Positions 8,151 to 16,007 are shown, counted from the stretch's first letter. The stretch: DNA of 20,429 nucleotides from Pelotomaculum sp. (GCA_003489345.1 DNIT01000218.1:15017-35445), one strand, 5' to 3'. A program made the numbers and translations. The notes: a model not told the origin generated them from the sequence alone.

Positions 8151-9821
8151 CTAGAATACGATTTGCTGCTTATATTCGCCGAAAACGTCTCTCAGAACGC
8201 CGCAGATCTCGCCCAAAGTAACGTATTCTTTCACCGCATCGACAAAGACCGGCATCAGGTTGGCGTCGCTCTGCGCTGCTTCCCTGACTGTTTGCAAGAG
8301 GGCTGCGACCTTGGCCTGGTCTCTTTCCGCTTTCATTTTCGCAAGTTTCGCCACCTGGCGTTCTCCAACGGAAAGGTCGACTCTCAGCAAGCCCTCGACC
8401 GGTTTTTCTTCCATTTGGAACTTGTTGACGCCGACAACGGTTTTCTTCTTGTTGTCAATAGCCAGCTGGTACTGGTACGCCGCGTTGTGGATTTCTTTCT
8501 GCATGTAATCGATGGCTTTTACAGCGCCGCCCAGGGCGTCAATCTTGCCGATATAATCCACGGCTTTTTCTTCCAGCGCATTGGTCAGGCTTTCAATATA
8601 GTATGAGCCGCCCATCGGGTCAACTACGTCGCAAACACCTATTTCATAGCCGATGATTTGCTGGGTCCGCAGGGCGATCATAACCGACTCGTTGCTCGGA
8701 AGCGCCAGTGCTTCATCGTAGGAGTTGGTGTGCAGGGACTGGGTGCCGCCCAGAACAGCTGAGAGGGCCTCATAGGCAGTCCGCATGATGTTCACCATGG
8801 GCTGCTGGGCTGTCAGGCTAACACCGGCCGTCTGCGTGTGGAAGCGCAGGGACATTGATTTCGCGCTCTTGGCGCCAAAACGCTCTTTCATAATCCTGGC
8901 CCACAGACGGCGAGCCGCCCGGAACTTGGCAACTTCCTCCAGGAAGTTCAAGTGGGCGTTGAAGAAGAAGGACAGACGCGGTGCAAAATCGTCGACATTT
9001 AAGCCGGCTTTGATGGCGGCGTCGACGTAAGCGATACCGTCCGCCAAAGTGAAGGCAATCTCTTGCGCGGCGGTTGCGCCGGCTTCACGGATGTGATAGC
9101 CGCTGATGCTGATCGTGTTCCAGGTAGGGACTTCCTTGGAGCAGTATTCAAAAATATTGGAAATCAGGCGCATCGAGGGCTCCGGTGGCAGGATATAAGT
9201 GCCCCGGCAAATATATTCCTTGATGACGTCGTTTTGGATGGTACCGTTAATTTGCGCTTTGGTAAAACCTTGTTTTTCCGCACACGCGATATACATGGCC
9301 AGCAAAACGCCTGCCGGGGCGTTGATGGTCATCGATGTGCTGACCTTGCCCAGCGGAATCTGATCAAAGAGGGTTTCCATATCCGCTAAAGAGTCGATGG
9401 CTACCCCAACTTTGCCGATTTCGCCCCGTGCCAGCGGGTGGTCGGAGTCGTAACCGATCTGGGTAGGCAGGTCAAAGGCGCAACTCAAACCTGTCTGCCC
9501 CTGTTCCAAAAGGTAACGGAAGCGCTGGTTGGTCTCTTCAGCTGACCCGAAACCGGCATATTGGCGCATGGTCCAGAGACGGCCGCGGTACATGTTGGGT
9601 TGAACGCCCCGGGTATAGGGGAATTCTCCGGGTAGCCCGAGGTCCTGCTCGTAGCCCATGCCGGCAAGGTTATTAGGGGTATACACGGTGTCAATTTCAA
9701 ACCCCGAATCGGTAGCGAACTTGGCTTCTCTTTCCGGCCGTTTTTTTGTTGTCGCTGCCAGTTTTGCCGCCCAGGTTTCTTTTGCTGCGGCTATTTGATC
9801 TAGTTCATCTTTTATAAACAA
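8151..9821 (-). CDS. Methylmalonyl-CoA mutase, catalytic (N-terminal/large) subunit
   Basis: Catalyses the radical rearrangement of (R)-methylmalonyl-CoA to succinyl-CoA. The 556-residue chain is a TIM-barrel without a B12 domain, as expected when cobalamin is bound by the separate downstream subunit. Diagnostic stretches are EFPYTRGVQPNMYRGR (66-81), RQYAGFG (86-92) with the Tyr that marks methylmalonyl- rather than isobutyryl-CoA mutases, GLSCAFDLPTQIGYDSD (111-127), and later SLTAQQP and CDVVDPMGGSYYIE. The start is a TTG at 9821 preceded by AAAGGAGGAGA at good spacing. It follows sucD by 25 bases. No MeaB/ArgK-type chaperone gene is in the window. Confidence 0.95.
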   Translation of the reverse strand: MFIKDELDQIAAAKETWAAKLAATTKKRPEREAKFATDSGFEIDTVYTPNNLAGMGYEQDLGLPGEFPYTRGVQPNMYRGRLWTMRQYAGFGSAEETNQRFRYLLEQGQTGLSCAFDLPTQIGYDSDHPLARGEIGKVGVAIDSLADMETLFDQIPLGKVSTSMTINAPAGVLLAMYIACAEKQGFTKAQINGTIQNDVIKEYICRGTYILPPEPSMRLISNIFEYCSKEVPTWNTISISGYHIREAGATAAQEIAFTLADGIAYVDAAIKAGLNVDDFAPRLSFFFNAHLNFLEEVAKFRAARRLWARIMKERFGAKSAKSMSLRFHTQTAGVSLTAQQPMVNIMRTAYEALSAVLGGTQSLHTNSYDEALALPSNESVMIALRTQQIIGYEIGVCDVVDPMGGSYYIESLTNALEEKAVDYIGKIDALGGAVKAIDYMQKEIHNAAYQYQLAIDNKKKTVVGVNKFQMEEKPVEGLLRVDLSVGERQVAKLAKMKAERDQAKVAALLQTVREAAQSDANLMPVFVDAVKEYVTLGEICGVLRDVFGEYKQQIVF

Positions 9822-9846
9822 GATATCTCCTCCTTTCGTTCAACAA

Positions 9847-10716
9847 TTACATGCCGAGCATTTCTTTAATCAGACCAGGTACTTCAAAAGGAAGGGTCGC
9901 CACTTTGGCTCCGGCGGCTGTTAGAGCCTCCACCTTGCCCTGGAATGTTCCTTTGCCCCGCTCAATAATGGCACCGGCATGGCCCATCCGTTTGCCGGGA
10001 GGCGCGCTCTTGCCCGCGATGTAGCCAACTACCGGTTTACTCATCGTTTTGATATATTCAGAAGCTGTTTCCTCAGCATTGCCGCCGATTTCACCAATCA
10101 GTACGACTGCCTTGGTAAGCGGGTCTTTTTCAAACATTTGTAAAACATCGATAAAGGTTGTGCCTACTACCCGGTCGCCGCCCATGCCTACAACGGTGGT
10201 CTGGCCGAGCCCGTTAGCGGTAAGGTTGCCTACGATTTCATAGGTCAAGGTCCCAGAGCGGGCTACTACGCCGACAGGCCCTTCCACAAAGTATTTGTTG
10301 GGGGGAATACCCATTTTACATTTGCCGGAAGATACGATCCCGAACGTATTCGGGCCTAAAACGATGGCCCCTCTGCGCTTGGCATAGGCAACCATCTCAA
10401 TCTCATCATGTACCGGAACTCCTTCGGTGACAACCACAACTACGCCAACGCCGGCCTCGATGGATTCAAGAGCGGCGTCTTTTGTTCCGGCAGCGGGAAC
10501 AAATACCACAGAGGCGTCAATTTTGTGGTTTGCACAGGCTTCACGGACGCTGTTGTATGCCGGTATCCCTTCAACAACAGCTCCGCCTTTCCCAGGGCTG
10601 GTGCCAGCTACGATTTTGGTGCCATAATCAAGCATTTGCTTGGTGTGAAAGGTACCTTGCCTGCCGGTCATTCCCATGACTAGTACATTCGTATTTTCAT
10701 CAATGATAATGGCCAA
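9847..10716 (-). CDS. sucD: Succinyl-CoA synthetase alpha subunit (ADP-forming type)
   Basis: With SucC it converts succinyl-CoA, ADP and phosphate to succinate, CoA and ATP, the substrate-level phosphorylation step of this pathway. The 289-residue protein has the CoA-binding Rossmann start NVLVMGMTGRQGTFHT (10-24). The phosphorylated active-site His is in GKRMGHAGAII (H246). GPNTFGIVSSGKCKMGI (121-137) and VVARSGTLTYE are also family motifs. The start is TTG at 10716, with AAGGAGG about 10 bases upstream; the family N-terminus begins here. It follows sucC after 81 bases. Confidence 0.96.
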   Translation of the reverse strand: MAIIIDENTNVLVMGMTGRQGTFHTKQMLDYGTKIVAGTSPGKGGAVVEGIPAYNSVREACANHKIDASVVFVPAAGTKDAALESIEAGVGVVVVVTEGVPVHDEIEMVAYAKRRGAIVLGPNTFGIVSSGKCKMGIPPNKYFVEGPVGVVARSGTLTYEIVGNLTANGLGQTTVVGMGGDRVVGTTFIDVLQMFEKDPLTKAVVLIGEIGGNAEETASEYIKTMSKPVVGYIAGKSAPPGKRMGHAGAIIERGKGTFQGKVEALTAAGAKVATLPFEVPGLIKEMLGM

Positions 10717-10797
10717 TTTAACAATTCCTCCTTGTCAAAGCTTTTCATAAGCCTGCGATTCGCCTTTTAAGGGCAAACTTAGCTCCAGATATTTGTG

Positions 10798-11916
10798 CTA
10801 GCCCTGGGCGGCAAGTTCAACTGCTTTTTTAGCGGCGTCCTGCATGAAATCGAATGCTTCTACCCCGACTTCAGCAAGAATTTCCCGGCCCAAATCCTGG
10901 TTTGTGCCGACCAGCCGGATCACCACCGGACAGGGAAATCCCACCGATTCCTTAATATCTTTAAACGCAAGGGCAACTTGATCGCAACGGGTAATGCCAC
11001 CGAAAATGTTGATGATCATGGATTTGGGATTCTTGGCGATAAGTAGCTTCAACGCCTCCGCCGTTGCTTCCCGTCCGGTTCCGCCGCCACAGTCGAGGAA
11101 GTTGGCGGCAGCGCCACCGTAATACTGGAGGGTATCCAGCGTGCCCATGGTAATGCCGGCGCCGTTGGCCATAACAGCGATGTTTCCATCCAGATCGACA
11201 AAGGAAAGCCCCAGGTCTTTGGCGGCTTTTTCAGTAGCGGAACGCTCTTCAACATAAGGCAGGTCTTTCTGGCGGAAAAGAGCGTCGTCATCGATGGTTA
11301 CTTTGGAGTCGGCCGCGATTACTTTATCGTCGCTGAATACCAGCGGATTTATTTCAACCAATTCGGCATCTTTCTGTTTAAATATTCTGTAAAGGGTCTG
11401 TATAATCTTGACGATTTCTTTGCCGTGCGGACCGCTTAAAGGTATGCCCATCCTTCTTACCACATCACGCGCGATAAAGGGATGCATACCCAGTTCAGGA
11501 TCAATGTGCTGCTTAATGATAAACTCCTCGTCAACTTCCTCAATATCCATGCCGCCGTGCGCAGAGGCGATAAGGACAGGCATTTTAGCTGCGCCGTCAA
11601 CAGTGATGGACATATAGAGTTCTTTATCTATTTTTAACTTCTCTTCAATCAAAAGCCTTTCCACCGGCAGGCCCTGGATAATCATCCCGAAAATTTCCTT
11701 TGCGGCTGCCACAGCCTGCTCAGGAGTGTCGGCAAACTTGATTCCCCCGGCTTTACCCCTCTTACCCGACAGAACCTGTGATTTAATAACTACTGGTTTT
11801 CCAATTTCCGCTGCAACAGCGGCTGCTTCTTCCGGGTTGGTGATCATTCTGCCGCTCGGGACCGGAAGGCCGAACTTGGCAAAAAGCTCCTTACCCATAT
11901 ACTCAAACATTTTCAC
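10798..11916 (-). CDS. sucC: Succinyl-CoA synthetase beta subunit (ADP-forming type)
   Basis: ATP-grasp subunit that binds nucleotide in succinyl-CoA synthetase. The 372-residue chain is slightly shorter than the common 385-390. It begins with the conserved FEYMGKELFAKFGLPVPSG and contains VIKSQVLSGKRGKAGGIKFA, the nucleotide-site region LVEINPLVF, and the C-terminal flavodoxin-like part with NFLDCGGGTG and IINIFGGITRCDQVA. The start is taken as GTG at 11916, since GAGGGGAGAG lies about 9 bases upstream; an ATG at 11910 is two codons later. It is separated from the fumarase genes by 532 bases and may have an additional promoter there. Confidence 0.95.
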   Translation of the reverse strand: MKMFEYMGKELFAKFGLPVPSGRMITNPEEAAAVAAEIGKPVVIKSQVLSGKRGKAGGIKFADTPEQAVAAAKEIFGMIIQGLPVERLLIEEKLKIDKELYMSITVDGAAKMPVLIASAHGGMDIEEVDEEFIIKQHIDPELGMHPFIARDVVRRMGIPLSGPHGKEIVKIIQTLYRIFKQKDAELVEINPLVFSDDKVIAADSKVTIDDDALFRQKDLPYVEERSATEKAAKDLGLSFVDLDGNIAVMANGAGITMGTLDTLQYYGGAAANFLDCGGGTGREATAEALKLLIAKNPKSMIINIFGGITRCDQVALAFKDIKESVGFPCPVVIRLVGTNQDLGREILAEVGVEAFDFMQDAAKKAVELAAQG

Positions 11917-12448
11917 TGGCTGAATCTCTCCCCTCTGGTCATTTATAACCGTGAATACGCTAATCTTTGTCGTTTGGGGTTATGTTACAATAAGCATAGC
12001 CATAATCTCTATTCCCATTCAATAATACGATAAAGATTTAAAACATAGTTCTGAAGCTGTTGGTTTCCATATCTCCTTTGGACTTGTTTACAATTCTGCC
12101 GCTTTCTCACTCCTTTCCACCGCCTCAAGCAAAGAAATTATATAAATGACTAAAAGAATAGTGATTGGGGCGGTAAGTTAATTTGTTTTACAAAGATCCT
12201 GTGGCCGGGTCATCAAGTCTGTTAATTGTTTATATTCGGAGTCGCAGCTATAAGTTTTTTAGAAAATAACCTAGCCCAACCTGCTTTTCCTTACCGGTCG
12301 GGCACTTTTCACAATCCAGGTTTCTTCCTGTTCACACGTCAGGTTCGCCTGGCACACTATAGCACCGTTGGTGCAGTAAAAATATTTTCTAATGCTACCG
12401 GGGTAAATTATAGTTATCTTCCTTTAGCAGTTTTTGTTCTACCTACCC
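11917..12448. other. 532-base gap between fumarase beta and sucC, no supported gene
   Basis: I see no supported coding sequence here on either strand. An 81-codon plus-strand frame (12226-12471) runs into the fumarase gene antisense, has no ribosome binding site and resembles no family I know. Small stem-loops exist: GCACC-GTT-GGTGC at 12362-12374 and CAGG-TTCG-CCTG around 12340-12351. Neither is followed by a U-run on the minus strand. The sucC-proximal half is AT-rich; minus-strand TTGAAT followed 18 bases later by TATGCT (about 11993-12022) is a weak promoter candidate. A gap this long inside an otherwise tight operon suggests a regulatory or processing region. Confidence 0.5.
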
Positions 12449-13003
12449 CTACTTGGCTGCGTAAATTTTGATGCCTTCGTCATAGAGGTCCCCACCCAGC
12501 GTATCATTAACAACGATAACTGGGAAATCCTCCACGACCAGTTCATGGATCGCCTCAGCTCCCAGATCCGGATAAGCGATGACCTTGCAGGACTTAATAC
12601 TCCTGGAAATTAAGGCGGCTGCTCCACCAACCGCAGCAAAATATACGCCCTTATTTTCCTTCAGAGCGTTGATCACGCCTTCCGACCGGCGACCTTTGCC
12701 GATGCTTGCCTTAAGGCCTAACTCATAAAGCTTTGGAGCATAGGAATCCATCCTGTAGCTGGTTGTAGGTCCGGCTGAGCCGATAACAGCTCCCGGTTTC
12801 GCCGGCGTCGGCCCCACATAATAAATGACCTGCCCCTTGGGATCAAAAGGTAATTCCTTTCCCTGTGCAATCAGTTCTACCAGCCTTTTATGAGCAGCGT
12901 CACGTCCGGTATAGATTGTCCCATTTAAGGAAACCCGTTGACCAATTCTCAGTTTTTCAACATCTTCATCAGTTAACGGAGTTGTTAACCTGATTTGGGT
13001 CAA
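12449..13003 (-). CDS. Fumarate hydratase class I, beta (C-terminal) subunit
   Basis: Forms the swivelling C-terminal part of the two-subunit [4Fe-4S] fumarase that hydrates fumarate to malate. The 184-residue chain shows QIRLTTPLTDEDVEKLRIG at its start, GTIYTGRDAAHKRLV, YYVGPTPAKPG, and the conserved IGSAGPTTSYRMD. I place the start at the TTG at 13003 because AAAGGGAGG (13012-13020) ends 8 bases before it. The in-frame GTG at 13012 overlaps that Shine-Dalgarno sequence and cannot use it. The gene follows the alpha subunit by 56 bases. Tartrate dehydratase beta is the homologous alternative; the pathway context favours fumarase. Confidence 0.93.
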   Translation of the reverse strand: MTQIRLTTPLTDEDVEKLRIGQRVSLNGTIYTGRDAAHKRLVELIAQGKELPFDPKGQVIYYVGPTPAKPGAVIGSAGPTTSYRMDSYAPKLYELGLKASIGKGRRSEGVINALKENKGVYFAAVGGAAALISRSIKSCKVIAYPDLGAEAIHELVVEDFPVIVVNDTLGGDLYDEGIKIYAAK

Positions 13004-13011
13004 TCGTTTCA

Positions 13012-13020
13012 CCTCCCTTT
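13012..13020 (-). promoter_or_regulatory. Ribosome binding site that fixes the fumarase beta TTG start
   Basis: Minus-strand AAAGGGAGG spans 13020 to 13012 and is followed by TGAAACGA and then TTG at 13003-13001. An upstream in-frame GTG (13012-13010) lies within the AGGTG of this site, so TTG is the better start. Confidence 0.75.
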
Positions 13021-13059
13021 TTTAGTGGTAACATTTATGGTGCGAAAACAAAAATAAAG

Positions 13060-13974
13060 CTAGAAAACGGTTTCCTTATGCCGTGCTGCATGGCAGTTAA
13101 GGTTTACCGCTACAGGCAGGCTGGCTATGTGAGCGGCATAGATTTCAACATTCACGGCGAGGGCTGTTGTTTTACCGCCTAAGCCCTGTGGTCCAATCCC
13201 CAGCTTGTTGATTTCTTCGAAAAGTTCTTCTTCCAGTTTAGCTATATCGGGATACTTGCTCTTCTCGCCCAGTTCTCTTAAAAGAGCCTCTTTGGCCAGC
13301 TGAGCGCACTTTTCAAATGTACCGCCTATCCCTACGCCCACAACTATTGGCGGGCAGGGGTTGGGCCCGGCCGCTCGAACAGTGTCGATGACGAATTTTT
13401 TTACGCCTTCTATGCCGTCAGCCGGTTTTAACATCTTGATCTGGCTCATGTTCTCGCTGCCGCCGCCTTTAGGGGCGATAATAATCCGTAGCGTTTCACC
13501 GGGCACAATCTTGGTGTGAATTACAGCCGGAGTGTTATCTCCGGTGTTTTTACGCTCCAAAGGGTGGCTTACAATGGATTTTCTGAGGTAGCCTTCGGTA
13601 TAGCCCCTCCTCACGCCCTCATGGATCGCCTCGTAGAAGTCGCCGCCTTCAATCCTGACATCCTGTCCAAGCTCCACAAAAATAACCGCATAGCCGGTGT
13701 CCTGACACATCGGAACCAGCTCTTCGCGCGCTATGTTTGCGTTTTCAATCAGTTGCTGGAGTATTTCTTTCCCTGTTACGGAAATCTCCTCGTCCAGCGC
13801 TTTTTGGAATCCCTCAAGAACGTCTTGCCCGAGGTAATAGTTTGCCTCCTGACTCATCCTTGCCACGGCTTCAGTTATAGCAGTGGTATTAACAGTTTTA
13901 ATTTTAATTCCCCCCCCTTGCTGTATGGTAGCTACCGCTTTTCCTGTTGAATAAAAAAGCAAGATCCATACCAT
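13060..13974 (-). CDS. Fumarate hydratase class I, alpha (N-terminal) subunit
   Basis: Carries the [4Fe-4S] cluster and active site of the two-subunit fumarase; first enzyme gene of the operon. Cluster cysteines are expected in VPMCQDTGYAV, in GPNPCPPIVVGVGIGGT and in LNCHAARHKE near the C-terminus. KGGGSENMSQIKML is the substrate-region motif. The start is uncertain. The ATG at 13974 gives 304 residues, but the first 24 or so (MVWILLFYSTGKAV and on) do not look like the family. Homology begins around KTVNTTAITEAVARMSQEA. A run of eight G (13910-13917) lies 7 bases before an in-frame ATT at 13902, which may be the true start. Tartrate dehydratase alpha is a less likely alternative. Confidence 0.9.
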   Translation of the reverse strand: MVWILLFYSTGKAVATIQQGGGIKIKTVNTTAITEAVARMSQEANYYLGQDVLEGFQKALDEEISVTGKEILQQLIENANIAREELVPMCQDTGYAVIFVELGQDVRIEGGDFYEAIHEGVRRGYTEGYLRKSIVSHPLERKNTGDNTPAVIHTKIVPGETLRIIIAPKGGGSENMSQIKMLKPADGIEGVKKFVIDTVRAAGPNPCPPIVVGVGIGGTFEKCAQLAKEALLRELGEKSKYPDIAKLEEELFEEINKLGIGPQGLGGKTTALAVNVEIYAAHIASLPVAVNLNCHAARHKETVF

Positions 13975-13977
13975 CGC

Positions 13978-13994
13978 GGTAATGACCTTGCCAA
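13978..13994 (-). promoter_or_regulatory. Candidate sigma-54 (-24/-12) promoter of the propionate operon
   Basis: Minus strand reads TTGGCAAGGTCATTACC from 13994 to 13978. Against the TTGGCAC-N5-TTGC consensus, the -24 box matches six of seven with correct spacing. The -12 box is TTAC, so the usually invariant GC is AC. The immediately upstream gene is a sigma-54 activator transcribed in the same direction. A start of transcription near 13967 would place the ATG at 13974 outside the message, which agrees with a later fumarase start. The -12 mismatch keeps confidence low. Confidence 0.35.
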
Positions 13995-14092
13995 GAGCGT
14001 TTTATTTGCGTCAGGTTCTTGTGTAATCCTTTCATAATACAGCATCTTGGCCATGCCGGCTTGAATTACGGCGTGTATCTTATAGATGTGAC

Positions 14093-14122
14093 AAAAAGAT
14101 AGAAAATTCTAAATCATAGAAT
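14093..14122 (-). promoter_or_regulatory. Nested TAGAA/TTCTA inverted repeats: activator site or weak terminator
   Basis: TAGAA-AA-TTCTA spans 14100-14111, and ATTCTA-AATCA-TAGAAT spans 14106-14122, sharing the middle arm. This makes three TAGAA-type half-sites in 23 bases, about 140 bases upstream of the predicted sigma-54 start, the usual place for an enhancer. Alternatively, on the minus strand the ATTCTA/TAGAAT stem is followed by TTTCTATCTTTTT, which resembles a weak A/T-only terminator for the sigma-54 activator gene. Sequence alone does not decide. Confidence 0.4.
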
Positions 14123-14176
14123 CAACCGGGACTGATCCCTTGAGACAAGCGGTATTTCTTAAATCTATAATAAATT

Positions 14177-15883
14177 CTAATAATTGTAATTCGTCAATTT
14201 AATCTTTTTCAATTTATTATAGAGGGTTGCCAGAGATATATTCAAAGTCTGTGAGGCCCTTCGTTTGCCTTCCACCGTATTGCCATACTTGGCCATAGCC
14301 TTGCGGATGAGCATTTCCTCCATCTGGTCAATGGGCATCAGGTCAACGTCGCGCTCAGGAAAAATACGCGCTTGATTGACATGCGGAAGAAGGTTTTTCT
14401 TAACCAGAATTTCCTCATCAGCCGTTACCATTACTCTCTCGATAACGTTCTCGAGTTCGCGAACATTGCCGGGCCAGTCGTAACTGTAGAGCACTTCCAA
14501 GGCTTCTTTGGAAAGGCTCTTGACCTTTTTGCCAAGTTTCCTGTTGAATTTGGTAATAAGGTGGACAACCAGCTCAGGAAGATCTTCCTTGTGCACCCTG
14601 AGCGGGGGAATGGTTATTTCCACCACGTTCAGGCGGTAATACAGGTCTTCTCTAAAAATGCCCTGCCGGATTAGCTCCCTTAAGTTGCGGTTGGTGGCCG
14701 CAATGACTCTGACGTCAACCTTGATGGTCTGGTTGCCGCCTACACGCTCAAACTCCATCTCTTGCAAAACACGCAATAGCTTGCCCTGCAGCAGGAGATT
14801 CATATCACCGATCTCATCCAGGAAGATAGTTCCTCCGTTAGCCAGTTCAAACTTTCCTATTTTTGATTTAACCGCTCCGGTAAACGCCCCCTTGGCGTAA
14901 CCAAAAAATTCACTTTCCAGTAGCGTTTCCGGTATAGCAGCGCAATTTACCTTGACAAACGGATTCTCGCGCCGCATGGAAGCTCCATGGATGGAGTGGG
15001 CAAATAATTCCTTGCCTGTACCGCTTTCACCCAAAAGGAGAACTGTAGAATTACTGTGGGCAGATTTTTCAGCCAGGTTGATGCACCGGTTGATTTCCAC
15101 GCTGTTGCCTAGAATGTCATCAAAAGAGTATTTACTGGTGGTTACCAAGCCCAATTTGTCAGTAAGGTTTTCAATGATGGTAGTGCTCTTTTTTAGCTCT
15201 TCGATCATTTTCATGATATCGGTAAAATGCTGAAATACTACAACCCCCCCTTCCATTTTTCCGTCGATCATAATCGGCGCGGCGTTTGCCACAACTTCAG
15301 CTGCACTTCCACCCACTTTGGTTTTCTGTCCGGACATAATTTTACCTGTTTTTAAAAGGTTGGCAAGTGCTCCGTCCGGTGATGCCTTAAAAATGTTCTG
15401 GCCGATCCGGTCTTGTTCGGTAATACCGGTTATACGGCAAAAGGCGGGGTTTACGTATTTTATCGTGCCATTCATATCGGCAACTTCAATAGCTTCCTGC
15501 ATCGAGTTTAAAATTGTTGAGAGTTCTCCCTGGATCCTTGTCAGCTCCAATAGTTCTTCTTTTTCGCTAAGAACGGTCATCATCAGGTTGGCTGCCTGCG
15601 CTTCCATTACTGCGGTGCTTTGAGGTTTAATTCTGAGCAGGTCTTCCTGCACCTCTTGGACTCCGGTAGCCTCAATAATCACATCCAGATCGGGTATCTT
15701 GACTAGCTCACGGTAATCGTCAGTGACATAAATACCCTCTTTGGAACCGGCCGCGATGCCTGGAGCTGCCGGATTAATGTCGGCCAATCCTCCAATTTCC
15801 ACTTCTTCCATCGACTTGAGCATTCTGTAAATTGCAAAACCTCCTTGGCCGGCTCCTACAATTGCCACCTTAAACTTTTGCAA
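14177..15883 (-). CDS. Sigma-54-dependent activator with N-terminal Rossmann domain and PAS domain (MmcZ-like position)
   Basis: Probable activator of the adjacent propionate operon. Domains in 568 residues: an N-terminal Rossmann fold (about 4-105) with KVAIVGAGQGG (GxGxxG at 10-15) and an acidic residue after strand 2 (GLADINPAAPG, D35), suggesting NAD(H) or a similar ligand; a PAS domain (about 119-225); and a complete AAA+ domain (about 255-485). The latter has Walker A GESGTGKE (285-292), the sigma-54 contact loop GAFTGA (332-337) and Walker B GGTIFLDEIGD (350-360). A Fis-type helix-turn-helix (RRASQTLNISLATLYNKLKK) lies at 541-560. The start is a TTG at 15883 with AAAGGGG 8 bases upstream. 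There is no receiver domain, so input is by ligand. Its place before fumarase matches the regulator reported beside the P. thermopropionicum mmc genes. Confidence 0.92.
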   Translation of the reverse strand: MQKFKVAIVGAGQGGFAIYRMLKSMEEVEIGGLADINPAAPGIAAGSKEGIYVTDDYRELVKIPDLDVIIEATGVQEVQEDLLRIKPQSTAVMEAQAANLMMTVLSEKEELLELTRIQGELSTILNSMQEAIEVADMNGTIKYVNPAFCRITGITEQDRIGQNIFKASPDGALANLLKTGKIMSGQKTKVGGSAAEVVANAAPIMIDGKMEGGVVVFQHFTDIMKMIEELKKSTTIIENLTDKLGLVTTSKYSFDDILGNSVEINRCINLAEKSAHSNSTVLLLGESGTGKELFAHSIHGASMRRENPFVKVNCAAIPETLLESEFFGYAKGAFTGAVKSKIGKFELANGGTIFLDEIGDMNLLLQGKLLRVLQEMEFERVGGNQTIKVDVRVIAATNRNLRELIRQGIFREDLYYRLNVVEITIPPLRVHKEDLPELVVHLITKFNRKLGKKVKSLSKEALEVLYSYDWPGNVRELENVIERVMVTADEEILVKKNLLPHVNQARIFPERDVDLMPIDQMEEMLIRKAMAKYGNTVEGKRRASQTLNISLATLYNKLKKIKLTNYNY

Positions 15884-15993
15884 CAGATCTGCCCCTTTCC
15901 GATTTTATTGTTGCTAAAATAAGTATTTCTACAAAAATTACCCAGCTTCCTTCTAAATATTAAAAATAATAAACAAAAATTTCCGGTTAATCT

Positions 15994-16007
15994 CGAACAA
16001 GTGTTTT
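15994..16007. promoter_or_regulatory. LexA-binding SOS box upstream of lexA
   Basis: CGAACAAGTGTTTT matches the Gram-positive SOS box core CGAAC-RNRY-GTTY. It overlaps the lexA -35 region, as expected for autorepression. It also lies 110 bases upstream of the divergent sigma-54 activator, but nothing shows that gene is affected. Confidence 0.8.

Noticed and set aside
8..9821. Many plus-strand frames of 60-280 codons opposite the catabolic genes, for example 7758-8606 and 6493-7164
   Set aside because: They lie antisense to well-supported enzymes, have low-complexity or unlikely composition and lack ribosome binding sites.
12362..12374. GCACC-GTT-GGTGC stem-loop as a terminator after fumarase beta
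   Set aside because: Only 5 bp, and no U-run follows on the operon strand; the A/T-rich run lies on the wrong side.
12226..12471. An 81-codon plus-strand frame in the gap between fumarase beta and sucC
   Set aside because: No ribosome binding site, no recognisable motif, and its end overlaps the fumarase beta gene antisense.
13904..14035. A 43-codon minus-strand frame (ATG at 14035) ending one base before the possible ATT start of fumarase alpha, as a coupled leader peptide
   Set aside because: It has no ribosome binding site, resembles no family and runs through the candidate sigma-54 promoter. The stop next to ATT is interesting but likely chance.
14040..14062. A second sigma-54-like match (GGCATGGCCAAGATGC on the minus strand)
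   Set aside because: The GG to GC spacing is 12 bases where 10 is required.
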